Assembly: GCA_903858115.1 (NCBI GenBank)
Contig: CAIOHR010000342.1
Location: 1 to 64,000, forward strand
From: an uncultured Pirellula sp.
GTDB taxonomy: Bacteria; Planctomycetota; Planctomycetia; Pirellulales; Pirellulaceae
Length of the DNA: 64,000 bases
Direction: 5' to 3'
The notes under the pieces are model-generated. The model was not told where the DNA came from. It searched no databases and saw only the letters and a program-made list of their open reading frames with translations. The position numbers and the translations under genes are program-made. This document shows positions 18,062-26,844 of the stretch, in pieces (position 1 is the first letter of the stretch; every line of letters starts with the position of its first letter).

Positions 18062-18940
18062 GTGCCACTTAGCATGACGGGTCATGGTCAGGCATCGCAT
18101 CGGTTCGGTGAATTCTCGATAGATGTGGAAATTCGCACGGTAAATAATCGTTTTTTGAAAGTATCGACCAAGGTCTCGGAGCTTTCCTTGTCTATCGAGC
18201 CAGAGCTTGAAAGCATCGTTCGGGAATATCTCAAGCGAGGTACCGTGTCCTTGAGCGTGAGAGTGGTCTCGCGAGGCGGTTATCCTTCGAAACTTGTCAA
18301 TCAGTCGATGTTGTCGGCCTACATTCGCGAAGCCAAGATAGCTGCAGAATCTACCAACACACCTTTTATCGCAGACTTTGCAAACTTGTTGAGTTTGCCA
18401 GGTGTGCTGGAACCTCAGTCCTCTACAGATCTTCCAGAATTGAATGAGGCGATTCGCGAGACCGTTCGCGATGCCCTGAAAGATCTTCATCAGATGCGAT
18501 CGATCGAAGGATTGTCGATGAAGTCGAAGTTCATAGAGAATTTGAAGCAGGTTCGAGAGCACCGCCATTCCATCCTGCAGCGAGCTCCCGTCGTCATTTC
18601 GGACTACCAATCGAAGCTTGAATCTAGGGTACGGGTTGCGTATGAGTCTCGGGGAATCGGCTTAGAAACAGTGGATTTGCTCCGAGAAGTTACTCTTTTT
18701 TGCGACAAGACCGACATTTCCGAAGAATTGACACGACTGGAAAGCCACCTCGACCAATTCGAAAAAGCGATTGAAAGCGAAGAGAGTCAAGGCCGCAGGC
18801 TGGATTTTCTCGTGCAAGAATTAGGTAGAGAAACCAACACTATTGGCTCCAAAGCCAACGACGCCGAGCTTTCCTATCATGTGGTAGCTATCAAGACAAT
18901 TCTCGAACAAATTCGAGAACTTGTCCAAAACGTTGAATAA
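18062..18940 (+). CDS. YicC-family protein
   Basis: This is a 292-residue protein starting at GTG 18062. It has the YicC N-terminal signature SMTGHGQASH and the C-terminal DUF1732 signature EESQGRRLDFLVQELGRE plus NTIGSKANDAEL. YicC-type proteins are endoribonucleases or stress-related RNA-turnover factors in several bacteria. It lies 57 bases after secG and 33 before gmk; the yicC-gmk neighbourhood is widely conserved. Confidence 0.93.
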   Translation: MPLSMTGHGQASHRFGEFSIDVEIRTVNNRFLKVSTKVSELSLSIEPELESIVREYLKRGTVSLSVRVVSRGGYPSKLVNQSMLSAYIREAKIAAESTNTPFIADFANLLSLPGVLEPQSSTDLPELNEAIRETVRDALKDLHQMRSIEGLSMKSKFIENLKQVREHRHSILQRAPVVISDYQSKLESRVRVAYESRGIGLETVDLLREVTLFCDKTDISEELTRLESHLDQFEKAIESEESQGRRLDFLVQELGRETNTIGSKANDAELSYHVVAIKTILEQIRELVQNVE

Positions 18941-18973
18941 ACTAGAGGACATCTCTTTTTTCTCAAAACAAAA

Positions 18974-19567
18974 ATGACTTGCGGAAAACTCATCATCATT
19001 TCAGGACCCTCGGGAGCGGGAAAGTCTTCTGTCGTGAAGCGACTGATTGCCGAGAGTTCACTTCCCTTGACGCTGAGCATTTCCGCAACGACACGCCCAC
19101 CTCGATTAGGTGAAGTCGACGGCCGCGAATACCACTTCCTAGCGCCTGAGGAATTTGCCCTCAGGCGTAAGCGAGGGGAATTTCTGGAATGCAAAGAGGT
19201 TTTCGGACGTGGGACTTGGTACGGAACACTCCTGGAGTCGGTTTCGACTGGCCTAAACCTCGGGAAATGGGTAATCTTAGAGATCGATGTCCAGGGCGCG
19301 CTCGCTGTTCTCGGTGAGTTCCCTCAGGCCATCACTGTCTTTGTGCATCCAGGATCCATGACTGAGTTAGAGAACCGACTTCGTCATCGAGCCACCGATT
19401 CCGAAGATGCGATTCGACGTAGACTAGATGTTGCAGCGGAAGAAATGGCTCTGCGGCATCATTATACGCACGAAATAATCAATGAGACGTTAGACAAGAC
19501 CGTTGGGCAATTGGACCAATTGCTCCAGCAATACCAAGGAGAAAAGATTCCATGCTCGAAGAGTTAA
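18974..19567 (+). CDS. gmk: guanylate kinase
   Basis: This is a 197-residue protein with the P-loop SGPSGAGKSSV, the GMP-binding RPPRLGEVDGREYHF region and the VILEIDVQGA segment. It phosphorylates GMP to GDP with ATP and is essential for nucleotide metabolism. Its length is normal. The stop overlaps the start of rpoZ by 16 bases, indicating coupled expression as in many bacteria. Confidence 0.96.
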   Translation: MTCGKLIIISGPSGAGKSSVVKRLIAESSLPLTLSISATTRPPRLGEVDGREYHFLAPEEFALRRKRGEFLECKEVFGRGTWYGTLLESVSTGLNLGKWVILEIDVQGALAVLGEFPQAITVFVHPGSMTELENRLRHRATDSEDAIRRRLDVAAEEMALRHHYTHEIINETLDKTVGQLDQLLQQYQGEKIPCSKS

Positions 19568-19815
19568 AAGAAGAAGCCATCGTCAACAAAGTGGGCGGCC
19601 GCTTCAAGCTCTCGACGTTGATCCAAAAGCGTTTAGTTCAATTGAATCGCGGGAGTCGACCATTGGTTGATATGACTTCCGACGACAAAATGGAAATCGT
19701 GATCCAAGAAATTCTTCAAGACAAGATTTTCTTGACCATGACGGGCGAATTGAAGGTTCTGAGCGAAACCTCCGATCTAGGAGAACTGCTTGACTTGGAT
19801 TCTGGCGATCTATAG
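19552..19815 (+). CDS. rpoZ: DNA-directed RNA polymerase subunit omega
   Basis: This is an 87-residue protein with the omega-type segment VGGRFKLSTLIQKRLVQLNRGSRP split by VNK before it. The conserved RFxL...KRxxQLxxG core is present. Omega helps RNA polymerase assembly by binding the beta-prime subunit. It overlaps the end of gmk and precedes coaC by 12 bases, the usual order gmk-rpoZ-coaBC. Confidence 0.9.
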   Translation: MLEELKEEAIVNKVGGRFKLSTLIQKRLVQLNRGSRPLVDMTSDDKMEIVIQEILQDKIFLTMTGELKVLSETSDLGELLDLDSGDL

Positions 19816-19827
19816 CAATCCATTGGA

Positions 19828-20364
19828 ATGAACTCGCGAATAGTCGTTGGCATCTGCGGAGGAATTGCAGCTTACAAAACAGCTTCGCTGATTAGTAAGT
19901 TGGTTCAGTCTGGCGAAAAAGTCTCCGTAGTGCTAACCGACGCGGCTCAATCATTCGTTGGTCCTGCGACGTTCGCAGCTCTTTGCAACGAACAACCTTT
20001 CTCCTCGTCATTCGATCCCCGTAGTGCCCTCGGGCCTCACATCGAGCTAGCCTCGGATTGCAAGTTGTTGGTGATCGCGCCAACCACGGCTCACATGCTT
20101 TCAGCCTGTGCTAGTGGACTCGCGAGTTGCCTGCTGTCAACCCTCTACCTAAATGTAGAATGCCCTGTTCTCATGGCACCCGCAATGAGTACACCCATGT
20201 GGGAAAAACCAGCCGTCCAGCGAAACGTCGACCAATTGCGAAGCGATGGAGTCCATTTTGTAGGGCCCGAAGAGGGCTGGTTGTCCTGCCGACGCAAAGG
20301 TATCGGTAGAATGTCTGAACCAGAAACGATCCATGTTCATTGCAGACGACTTTTGGTTCCATAG
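19828..20364 (+). CDS. coaC: phosphopantothenoylcysteine decarboxylase (CoaC-type, stand-alone)
   Basis: This is a 178-residue HFCD flavoprotein. ICGGIAAYKTASLI opens it; GPHIELAS holds the active-site histidine; LSCRRKGIGRM holds the conserved cysteine. The motif normally written PAMNxxMW reads PAMSTPMW here, so the catalytic-loop Asn is Ser121. In coenzyme A biosynthesis the enzyme decarboxylates 4'-phosphopantothenoylcysteine. It is separate from the ligase, which is the next gene, and not fused as CoaBC. The Asn-to-Ser change raises a question about activity but the rest is intact. Confidence 0.85.
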   Translation: MNSRIVVGICGGIAAYKTASLISKLVQSGEKVSVVLTDAAQSFVGPATFAALCNEQPFSSSFDPRSALGPHIELASDCKLLVIAPTTAHMLSACASGLASCLLSTLYLNVECPVLMAPAMSTPMWEKPAVQRNVDQLRSDGVHFVGPEEGWLSCRRKGIGRMSEPETIHVHCRRLLVP

Positions 20365-20378
20365 CAAGTATCTTCAGA

Positions 20379-21017
20379 ATGGCACATATCGTCATAACCT
20401 CGGGGCCTACTAGACAATACTTGGACCCAGTAAGGTATCTGACCAATTCCTCCAGCGGACGCATGGGAAGCTGCTTAGCCCAGTCTGCTTTGAATCTCGG
20501 ACACCAAGTCACTGTCGTATCCGGACCCGTGCAAGTCGACTATCCTAGCGCTGCAACAGTGATCGATGTCATCACGACGCAACAGATGCTGTCGGCAACG
20601 CAAGAGTTGTTTGCCTCTGCCGACGGGCTCATCGGTGCTGCCGCCCCTTGCGATTATATGCCGATGCATATCGCCGAGCATAAACTGGCAAAGACAGGAA
20701 ATGGGCTCCAGTTGTCTCTTGTCGAAACACCAGATATTGTTGCCACATTGGGCAGCCTCAAGCGATCGAACCAATGGATCGTAGGATTCGCGCTTGAAAC
20801 GGAAGACATCCGATTTCGAGCGATTGTCAAGATGACTCGCAAGTGCTGCGATATGATAGTCTCCAACAGCGCTGAGGCCATGAATGCTGAAAGCAACTCG
20901 GTCGAGATCATCCTGCGGGGTGGTACAACTATCGAACAAGTCGAAGGACCGAAGAAGCTGGTTGCCGATGCGATCTTGAAACAAATCCAAGCTCACTTGA
21001 TCGAAAAGTATTCATGA
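20379..21017 (+). CDS. coaB: phosphopantothenate-cysteine ligase (CoaB-type, stand-alone)
   Basis: This is a 212-residue protein from ATG 20379; an earlier in-frame TTG at 20340 is less likely. It has ITSGPTRQYLDPVRYLTNSSSGRMG, the CoaB signature, in its first 32 residues, and later VETPDIVATLG and IVGFALET. It joins cysteine to 4'-phosphopantothenate. It follows coaC by 14 bases, so the two-step function usually carried by one CoaBC protein is split in two adjacent genes. Its stop overlaps the start of bshB1 as ATGA. Confidence 0.88.
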   Translation: MAHIVITSGPTRQYLDPVRYLTNSSSGRMGSCLAQSALNLGHQVTVVSGPVQVDYPSAATVIDVITTQQMLSATQELFASADGLIGAAAPCDYMPMHIAEHKLAKTGNGLQLSLVETPDIVATLGSLKRSNQWIVGFALETEDIRFRAIVKMTRKCCDMIVSNSAEAMNAESNSVEIILRGGTTIEQVEGPKKLVADAILKQIQAHLIEKYS

Positions 21018-21748
21018 ACTCGCATCCCGATTACCCAGACCTACCACCAATTGATTCTCCCTTGGATATTCTCGTCGTAGCTCCGCATCCCGACGATGCA
21101 GAACTCGGTATGGGTGGCACCATTGCGTTGTTGTGCTCCCAGGGGAAAAAGGTCGGCATTCTAGATCTGACCAATGGCGAGCCAACTCCTTACGGTAGCC
21201 CCGAGATTCGTCGCGGAGAGACAGCTATAGCCAATCAAGCGTTAGGGAATCCCTGGCGATACAATGTGGGTATGCGCAATCGATACCTGGAGCCTTCCAT
21301 TGAGAATCGACATCGGCTAGCTGGGTTGTTTCGACTGACCAAGCCTCGTTGGATTTTTGCACCTTACTGGTCCGATGCTCACCCGGATCATGTCGCGGCG
21401 ACGGAGTTGGTCGAGGCGGCTAGGTTTTGGAGCAAATTGACCAAGTCCGATATCCCTGGAGAGCCATTCCATCCATCCAGAATCTTCTATTACTACTGTA
21501 TTCATCTCAAATTGGTTCCTCAGCCCGCGTTCATTGTAGATATCACGCAGCATTGGGAATCAAAGGCTGCATCTGTCAATGCATATCAGAGCCAGTTCGT
21601 TACAGGAAGAGGTAGCGAATCCTTGTCCTTCCTCGAACGATATCGAGAAGAAGCGGGCTTCTGGGGGAAAGCCATTGGCTCTCGATATGGCGAACCGTTT
21701 GCCTCGAAAGAACCAATCGCATTAAAGGATCTGGAGTCCTTGCAATAG
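21014..21748 (+). CDS. bshB1: bacillithiol biosynthesis deacetylase BshB1-like
   Basis: This is a 244-residue PIG-L/LmbE-family zinc deacetylase. The metal-binding motif is APHPDDAELGMGG near residue 25; the third ligand is in DAHPDH. The extended match to BshB1 includes DLTNGEPTPYGSPEIR and HPSRIFYYYCIH. BshB1 removes the acetyl group of GlcNAc-malate in bacillithiol synthesis. It overlaps coaB (ATGA) at the end of the housekeeping operon. bshA and bshC are not in the window, so the pathway is inferred from this one gene; another LmbE-type deacetylation is possible. Confidence 0.82.
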   Translation: MNSHPDYPDLPPIDSPLDILVVAPHPDDAELGMGGTIALLCSQGKKVGILDLTNGEPTPYGSPEIRRGETAIANQALGNPWRYNVGMRNRYLEPSIENRHRLAGLFRLTKPRWIFAPYWSDAHPDHVAATELVEAARFWSKLTKSDIPGEPFHPSRIFYYYCIHLKLVPQPAFIVDITQHWESKAASVNAYQSQFVTGRGSESLSFLERYREEAGFWGKAIGSRYGEPFASKEPIALKDLESLQ

Positions 21749-21751
21749 ATC

Positions 21752-22696
21752 ATGCGCAGCACGCGTCGTTCGTTCACCCACCGCTTCTTGAAATCGGCAC
21801 TACTTGCTATGGCAGTGGTGTCCACAGGATGCAGATCGACTAATTGGCAAACGAGCGACAGTCTAGGCCGAGTTCGTATTGTTGCAACCACAGGAATGAT
21901 TGCGGACCTCGTTCGGCACATCGGTGGGAGTCGAGTGGTCGTCGAGCAATTGATCAACCGAGGTATTGACCCGCATTTATATCGCCCCTGCACCGATGAT
22001 GTTCGAAGCATTGTGCGAGCTGACATCGTTTTCTTCAATGGAGTAAAACTTGAAGGCCGAATGGGAGATGTTCTCTCCACAAAAATATCAAACAACCTAC
22101 GTGTCCCCGTTTGTGAACGCGTCCGATCTCTCGATGTGAGCGAACTCGATGATCCCCATTGTTGGATGGATGTACAATTGTGGATGGACGTCGCGAAAGT
22201 CATCGAAGCGACCTTGGTAGAGTTTGCTCCGCAAGATGCTTCCACATTCAATGTGAATGCAAAGAGTCTACTCGCCGAACTCGCCGCACTGGATGAAAAT
22301 GCCAAACGTTGGATCGCCTCGATTCCCAAGTCGCAGCGTGTACTCATTTCGTCTCATGATGCATTTCAATACTTTGGTCGCCGCTACGGAATCCAAGTGG
22401 AGGGCCTGCAAGGAATTTCGACATCCTCGGAAGCTGGCCTAAAACGTGTCGAAGAATTGGTGAATATGCTCGTGACGCTCCAGGTTCCGTCGGTCTTCAT
22501 CGAATCGAGCGTGCCCGAAAAAGGAGTCCGCTCCCTCATCGAAGGTGCTAGCCGAAAAGGTTGGGACGTGAAATTGGGTGGCACATTGTTCACCGACTCG
22601 ATGGGCGAGGAAGGGACTGACCAAGGAACTTACATTGGAATGATGAATCATAACTTCCGCACCATCACACAAGCCTTGGGGGGAGTGATCGATTAG
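21752..22696 (+). CDS. metal ABC transporter substrate-binding lipoprotein (TroA/ZnuA family)
   Basis: This is a 314-residue lipoprotein with the lipobox VSTGC near residue 26. Metal ligands of the cluster A-I family are visible: His in GIDPHLY, His in DDPHCWMD, Glu in VFIESSVPEKG and Asp in TLFTDSMGEEG. GTYIGMMNHN near the end is typical of TroA/MntA-like manganese or zinc binding proteins; the His-rich loop of ZnuA is missing. It is followed after 19 bases by an ABC ATPase gene. No permease gene follows. Confidence 0.85.
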   Translation: MRSTRRSFTHRFLKSALLAMAVVSTGCRSTNWQTSDSLGRVRIVATTGMIADLVRHIGGSRVVVEQLINRGIDPHLYRPCTDDVRSIVRADIVFFNGVKLEGRMGDVLSTKISNNLRVPVCERVRSLDVSELDDPHCWMDVQLWMDVAKVIEATLVEFAPQDASTFNVNAKSLLAELAALDENAKRWIASIPKSQRVLISSHDAFQYFGRRYGIQVEGLQGISTSSEAGLKRVEELVNMLVTLQVPSVFIESSVPEKGVRSLIEGASRKGWDVKLGGTLFTDSMGEEGTDQGTYIGMMNHNFRTITQALGGVID

Positions 22697-22715
22697 GGGC
22701 GATCGATTAAGATCA

Positions 22716-23504
22716 ATGGTTATGGATCAAGTAGAAAAGAATCGAATTGGAGCTATTCAAGTATCGGACTTAACCGTTGCCTACCAACGCAAACCGGTCC
22801 TTTGGGAAATCAGTCTCGAGATCCCAGCAGGTTCGCTTGTGGGACTGGTTGGCCCTAACGGTGCTGGAAAGAGCACTCTGATCAAAGCAATGATGGGGCT
22901 GGTCCCCAAAGTCAGCGGCGAAATATTCCTCGATGCCAAGACGATGGAAGACCAGCGAGCTCGAGTGGCCTACGTTCCTCAGAGAGAATCGGTCGACTGG
23001 GATTTTCCAGCCTCGGTACTCGATGTCGTATTGATGGGTATGTATCGCAAAATCGGTTGGTTCTTGCCCATCCGGAAAGAGCATCGGCATCAAGCGATGT
23101 TGGCTCTCGAGAAAGTGGGGATCGCTGAGTTGGCGAACAGACAAATCAGTCAACTGTCAGGAGGGCAACAACAACGGACCTTTTTGGCCCGGGCACTTGT
23201 TCAGTCAGCCGATGTCTTTTTGATGGATGAGCCGTTTGCGGCTGTCGATGCAGCAACAGAACAATCGATCATTCAAGTGTTGCGATCTTTGCAAAGCGAT
23301 GGGAAAACCATCCTGGTCGTACATCATGATTTGCATACGGTGCCCGAGTATTTCGATTTCTTAGTCTTACTCAATGTGAGAGCTGTCGCATGGGGGCCAA
23401 TGCAATCGACCTTTACCACCGACAATCTTCGTAAGACCTACGGAGGGCGTTTGACGTTGCTCGATGAAGTCACAGAAGCAATTCGCCGTCGCCGATCGAT
23501 CTAA
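22716..23504 (+). CDS. metal ABC transporter ATP-binding protein
   Basis: This is a 262-residue ATPase with Walker A GPNGAGKSTL, Q-loop VPQRESVDWDFP, signature LSGGQQQR and Walker B VFLMDEPFA. VDWDFP is characteristic of ATPases in Mn/Zn/Fe (TroB/MntB/SitB) systems, which import divalent metal. The start may be ATG 22716 or 22722. The membrane permease that it must energise is not encoded here: the next gene is convergent and encodes an MFS carrier. Confidence 0.88.
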   Translation: MVMDQVEKNRIGAIQVSDLTVAYQRKPVLWEISLEIPAGSLVGLVGPNGAGKSTLIKAMMGLVPKVSGEIFLDAKTMEDQRARVAYVPQRESVDWDFPASVLDVVLMGMYRKIGWFLPIRKEHRHQAMLALEKVGIAELANRQISQLSGGQQQRTFLARALVQSADVFLMDEPFAAVDAATEQSIIQVLRSLQSDGKTILVVHHDLHTVPEYFDFLVLLNVRAVAWGPMQSTFTTDNLRKTYGGRLTLLDEVTEAIRRRRSI

Positions 23505-23631
23505 CTAGCACAGAAAAATCGAAGGTAGATAAGACATCTGAATCTGTCGAAATCTTTTCCGCTTTCGATCTTGATGCCAACTTGCCATTCGGAAGTATTG
23601 AGTTGCCAAAAAAACATTCTAAGTCTGAAGT

Positions 23632-24816
23632 CTAGGGGCTATCCCGCCCCACGCGCCGAACCGAGGCTGCCGATGTAACCAAAGCCATCAAACAAAACCC
23701 CAAAGGTACCCACATCCCTATCGTTAGTCCTCCCCATTGACTCACGACACCGATTAGCCATGGGCCGATTGCTCCTCCCAGCCCGCCAAACGTGAAGAGT
23801 ATCCCGAGCATCGAACCGACATTCTCTTTGTGTTTGCTTGTCGCCATGGCAGTGACCGTTGGGAATACGATCGAGAAAAATCCCCCCGACATGGAAAACA
23901 GAATGAGCATTGAATCTGGTAGCAACATACCCAAAAGCAAACAACTTGCTCCACCGATCAAGGCGATGGTCACAACTCGGTGGTACCCGATTTTCTCCAC
24001 GACAACGCTGCCCATCAGTCGCCCCAACATGATCATGACAAAAAAGGCGGAAAGATAAAACGAACTCTGGTTCACTGATTGACCACGCACCTGCTGTAAA
24101 TACTCCATCAACCAAGCGGCTACACCTAGCTCGACAGCAACGTACGTACTGATCAACAAGTAGTAATAACCCATCGGCGGCTGAAACCCAAAGGCTAGAA
24201 TTTGGCGAAGCCTCGGTTTCGCTTGCATAGGGGATTTTCTAGAACGATGAGGATCCGAGTTGGATGGCCAAGCGAATATGACCGCCAAGCCCACGGCTAG
24301 TATCGCAGTGAAAAGAAAAATCGATTGCCAGCTCAGTTTCCAATGAATCAACCAGGCAACGTAGAGCGGCACAAGAAAGGAACCAGTTCCGTGAAATGTG
24401 GCGAGCAAATTTAGGTAGCGGCCGGGATTGTGATGATGCAATTCAAGGATGAGGCCATTCGCTCCAACTTCGATCGCTCCAAGCCCGACCCCTACACATC
24501 CCATGAGCCACACCAAGAACCAGAAAGATTCGCTCTGGCTAACTCCAATAAGGCCGAAACACAAACAGACTGCAGCAAGTAGCAATATACGCCGATTCCC
24601 AACAACATCAGAGATACCCCCCGTAAGAAACGTGGCAATAACAAAACCGATATATGCACTCAAGAAAAACGTTCCGCCTTGAGTCATGGTGAATTTCTCA
24701 GCATGCAGCAATTCGGGAAGGATCGGACCTTTGAGGTTATCGATAAAACCAAAGGCAAAAAAGGACAGAAAGCATCCGAAAGTTAACACCCATTTAGATC
24801 GTAAAGCATCGGTCAT
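23632..24816 (-). CDS. MFS transporter (FucP/sugar-type)
   Basis: This is a 394-residue membrane protein read from ATG 24816. It has about 12 hydrophobic segments. The first (FLSFFAFGFIDNLKGPILPEL) and the loop after TM2 (GGISDVVGNRRILL) fit the major facilitator motif GxxxDrxGrr. VGLGAIEVGANGLILE resembles the fucose/glucose permease branch (FHS family), which carries sugars with protons. The substrate is unknown. It is divergent from the propeller gene at 25059; the spacer holds a structured leader. Confidence 0.82.
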   Translation of the reverse strand: MTDALRSKWVLTFGCFLSFFAFGFIDNLKGPILPELLHAEKFTMTQGGTFFLSAYIGFVIATFLTGGISDVVGNRRILLLAAVCLCFGLIGVSQSESFWFLVWLMGCVGVGLGAIEVGANGLILELHHHNPGRYLNLLATFHGTGSFLVPLYVAWLIHWKLSWQSIFLFTAILAVGLAVIFAWPSNSDPHRSRKSPMQAKPRLRQILAFGFQPPMGYYYLLISTYVAVELGVAAWLMEYLQQVRGQSVNQSSFYLSAFFVMIMLGRLMGSVVVEKIGYHRVVTIALIGGASCLLLGMLLPDSMLILFSMSGGFFSIVFPTVTAMATSKHKENVGSMLGILFTFGGLGGAIGPWLIGVVSQWGGLTIGMWVPLGFCLMALVTSAASVRRVGRDSP

Positions 24817-24878
24817 GTGCAACTATTCTTCCTTAACAAGCGTCGAAGCGATTCTGCGAGCAATTCAATCTCAGGACA

Positions 24879-24899
24879 TCGACCTCTGCTAGAGGTCGA
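24879..24899 (+). promoter_or_regulatory. leader stem-loop 1 (9-bp perfect stem)
   Basis: The arms TCGACCTCT and AGAGGTCGA (24879-24887 and 24891-24899) pair perfectly around a 3-base loop. It lies 33 bases before the terminator hairpin in the same spacer, and about 160 bases before the start of the propeller gene. Together they look like a leader RNA or small RNA on the plus strand. Confidence 0.6.
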
Positions 24900-24931
24900 G
24901 ACGACGAGAAACCACCATGCCGATTTTGATG

Positions 24932-24956
24932 ACGCTGCCTCTTCGCAGCGTTTTTT
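24932..24956 (+). terminator. rho-independent terminator in the leader of the GspF-like operon
   Basis: The arms ACGCTGC/GCAGCGT (24932-24938, 24945-24951) are perfect, with a 6-base loop and a T-run at 24951-24956. It is oriented for plus-strand transcription, but no plus-strand gene ends before it: the upstream gene is on the minus strand and starts at 24816. It therefore ends either a small RNA or an attenuated leader of the operon that starts at 25059. On the minus strand there is no T-run. Confidence 0.75.
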
Positions 24957-25058
24957 GGAAGGTGGTTGCCAACTGCGCCTGCTGGCTTCTGAAAATCTGA
25001 TACCATTTGACTGTAGATTCTACAACCCTGTTCCAGCCAAGTGGACCAACTCTGAAAG

Positions 25059-26093
25059 ATGAAACTCATGAAACGAATTTACTTAACGCTCCTAACGATT
25101 TCTTTGGTTTGGGCATCCGTATCCTCGTGCCTGCGAGCTGACGACAAGACCAAACCTGTTCGAATGGGATGCGGCATCATGACCTTTGATACTGTCCCGG
25201 GATGGGGATTGCGACCTGACGGCACTTCTTCGATCGGGCCAACCCACGGAAGTGTTGTGGTCGATGGCGAAGGCCACATCTACACCAGCGCCAACCAAGG
25301 TGTGTTTGTGTTTACTCCTGAAGGCATGTTGATCCAAAGCTACACCGACAAAGACTATACCAATCTCCACGATATGGAGATTCGCAAAGAAGGTGATCGC
25401 GAGTTCATTTATGGAGCTCGCAATGTCGCAGGCGAAGGGATCAAATTCGATTGCCATTCGGGCGAGGTTGTGCTCCGTTTGCCTTTTCCGAAAGAATCTG
25501 GCTTAAATTTAGATAAATTCGTCCCTACAGCCATCACCATTGCAGAGAACGGTGACATCTACCTTTCGAACGGATACGCGAGCAACCATATCTTCCGTTT
25601 TGACAAATCCGGAAAGTATCTCTCGCACTTTGGAACCAAAGGAAATGGACTCAAAGAGTTCAATACGGCGCACGGCATGACATTGGATACGCGATACACC
25701 CCGAACCGACTGTTGATTTGCGACAGGAATCACCAACCAAAAGGGCGACTTGTTCATTACAGCTTGGAAGGTGAGTACATCGAAGAGGTCATCACTGGCC
25801 TTGGGCAACCTACGTCGGTTGCCATCTTCGGTGACTATGTTTCGGTTCCTGATTTGAAAGGCCGAGTCGTGATCCTCGATAAAACCAACACGATTATGGC
25901 TGTCCTTGGTCACAATCCAGATCCAGCCAAAGGAGGCAATTACAAGGTGCCTCAAGCGGAATGGGTCGAAGGAGTTTTCAGCGGCACTCATGGTTCCTAC
26001 TGGGACAAACAGGGCAATCTGTATGTACAAGATTGGAACGTTTCCGGTCGGTTGATGAAACTGGTTCGAGTTCCCGTCGGTGGTAGCAACTGA
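25059..26093 (+). CDS. exported six-bladed beta-propeller (NHL-like) protein
   Basis: This is a 344-residue protein with a signal peptide over about residues 1-28. Repeats such as VVDGEGHIYTSANQGVFVF, ITIAENGDIYLSNGY and DKQGNLYVQDWN give an NHL/6-bladed propeller, similar to peptidylglycine-lyase-like or SMP-30-like proteins. Function unknown. It is the first gene of a co-directional series reaching 31317; the next gene starts 17 bases after its stop. Whether it belongs functionally to the pilus-like genes or only shares the transcript is not known. A terminator-like hairpin precedes it. Confidence 0.8.
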   Translation: MKLMKRIYLTLLTISLVWASVSSCLRADDKTKPVRMGCGIMTFDTVPGWGLRPDGTSSIGPTHGSVVVDGEGHIYTSANQGVFVFTPEGMLIQSYTDKDYTNLHDMEIRKEGDREFIYGARNVAGEGIKFDCHSGEVVLRLPFPKESGLNLDKFVPTAITIAENGDIYLSNGYASNHIFRFDKSGKYLSHFGTKGNGLKEFNTAHGMTLDTRYTPNRLLICDRNHQPKGRLVHYSLEGEYIEEVITGLGQPTSVAIFGDYVSVPDLKGRVVILDKTNTIMAVLGHNPDPAKGGNYKVPQAEWVEGVFSGTHGSYWDKQGNLYVQDWNVSGRLMKLVRVPVGGSN

Positions 26094-26110
26094 TATTCGA
26101 AAGAGATGCA

Positions 26111-26836
26111 ATGCTAGAAGTCGTCGATCAATTCCATTCTCAAATCGGACAGATTGATCGCGCGAAGATACCTTTGATCCTCGATTCCGACAGCAGGCTT
26201 TCTATCCAGGAACAGCTTGCTGAGCTGCGAAAGCACTTTCTCTCCCGTGACGAAGAGCAATGCAACGTAGCCAAAGTATTGGAGTCGGGGGATTTCCCTG
26301 CAAACTATCGAATGGCACTGAAGTTTTGGCTCCAAGGCGAATACCAGCGGTCCCTTGACCAATTGAGTGCGCGAGCCGAGACTCGAAGATACTTTCATCG
26401 ATCGGTTCAGTTCGTTGCATTGCAGGTGATGCTGATCTTCGGTGGAGTTTTCGTCGGACTTATTGCAACATGTGTGTGGCTATACCCTCGAGTCGAGGAG
26501 TTCAGTGAGCCGCATTTCAACGAACCTGGGCCAGGTCTGCGATTGCTGGGAACGCTTCGCAATACGCTTCCTATTTGGGGTATTGCTGTACCGCTGCTAG
26601 TGATATCGATGTGGTCTTGTTGGAAGCTGGGCTTGATTCGCTCTCGCAAGAAGGCGATGGCAGCCGAATTCATGTGGCTTCGAGAATTGGGTGGACTGCA
26701 TGGGCCTCCAGGGCAGTTCCGAGTGTGGGCGGGACTCGCGATGGTCGCTTGCGGATTGTCTGTCCTTGCTTTCGGTGTCAGTCTGTTTTGGCCAGCCATC
26801 GAACTGTTGCTTCGTGTCTCGGAACCATCGAGGTAA
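26111..26836 (+). CDS. diverged GspF-like (T2SSF) membrane protein
   Basis: This is a 241-residue protein. Its first part (SGDFPANYRMALKFWLQGE, then SLDQLSARAE) reads like the cytoplasmic part of a T2SSF domain, where GspF has LPPxYxxxLxxGexxGxLxxaLexLa. Three hydrophobic segments follow (about 100-125, 150-172, 200-232). The fit to one GspF domain is by eye and moderate. It is the first of three GspF-like genes in a row, 8 bases ahead of the second. GspF/PilC proteins form the inner-membrane platform for pilin assembly. Confidence 0.6.
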   Translation: MLEVVDQFHSQIGQIDRAKIPLILDSDSRLSIQEQLAELRKHFLSRDEEQCNVAKVLESGDFPANYRMALKFWLQGEYQRSLDQLSARAETRRYFHRSVQFVALQVMLIFGGVFVGLIATCVWLYPRVEEFSEPHFNEPGPGLRLLGTLRNTLPIWGIAVPLLVISMWSCWKLGLIRSRKKAMAAEFMWLRELGGLHGPPGQFRVWAGLAMVACGLSVLAFGVSLFWPAIELLLRVSEPSR

Positions 26837-26844
26837 GCCAAGGC

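Noticed and set aside
26575..26844. 90-codon N-terminal extension of the second GspF-like gene
   Set aside because: It lies inside the preceding gene in another frame and lacks GspF features; ATG 26845 has correct context.
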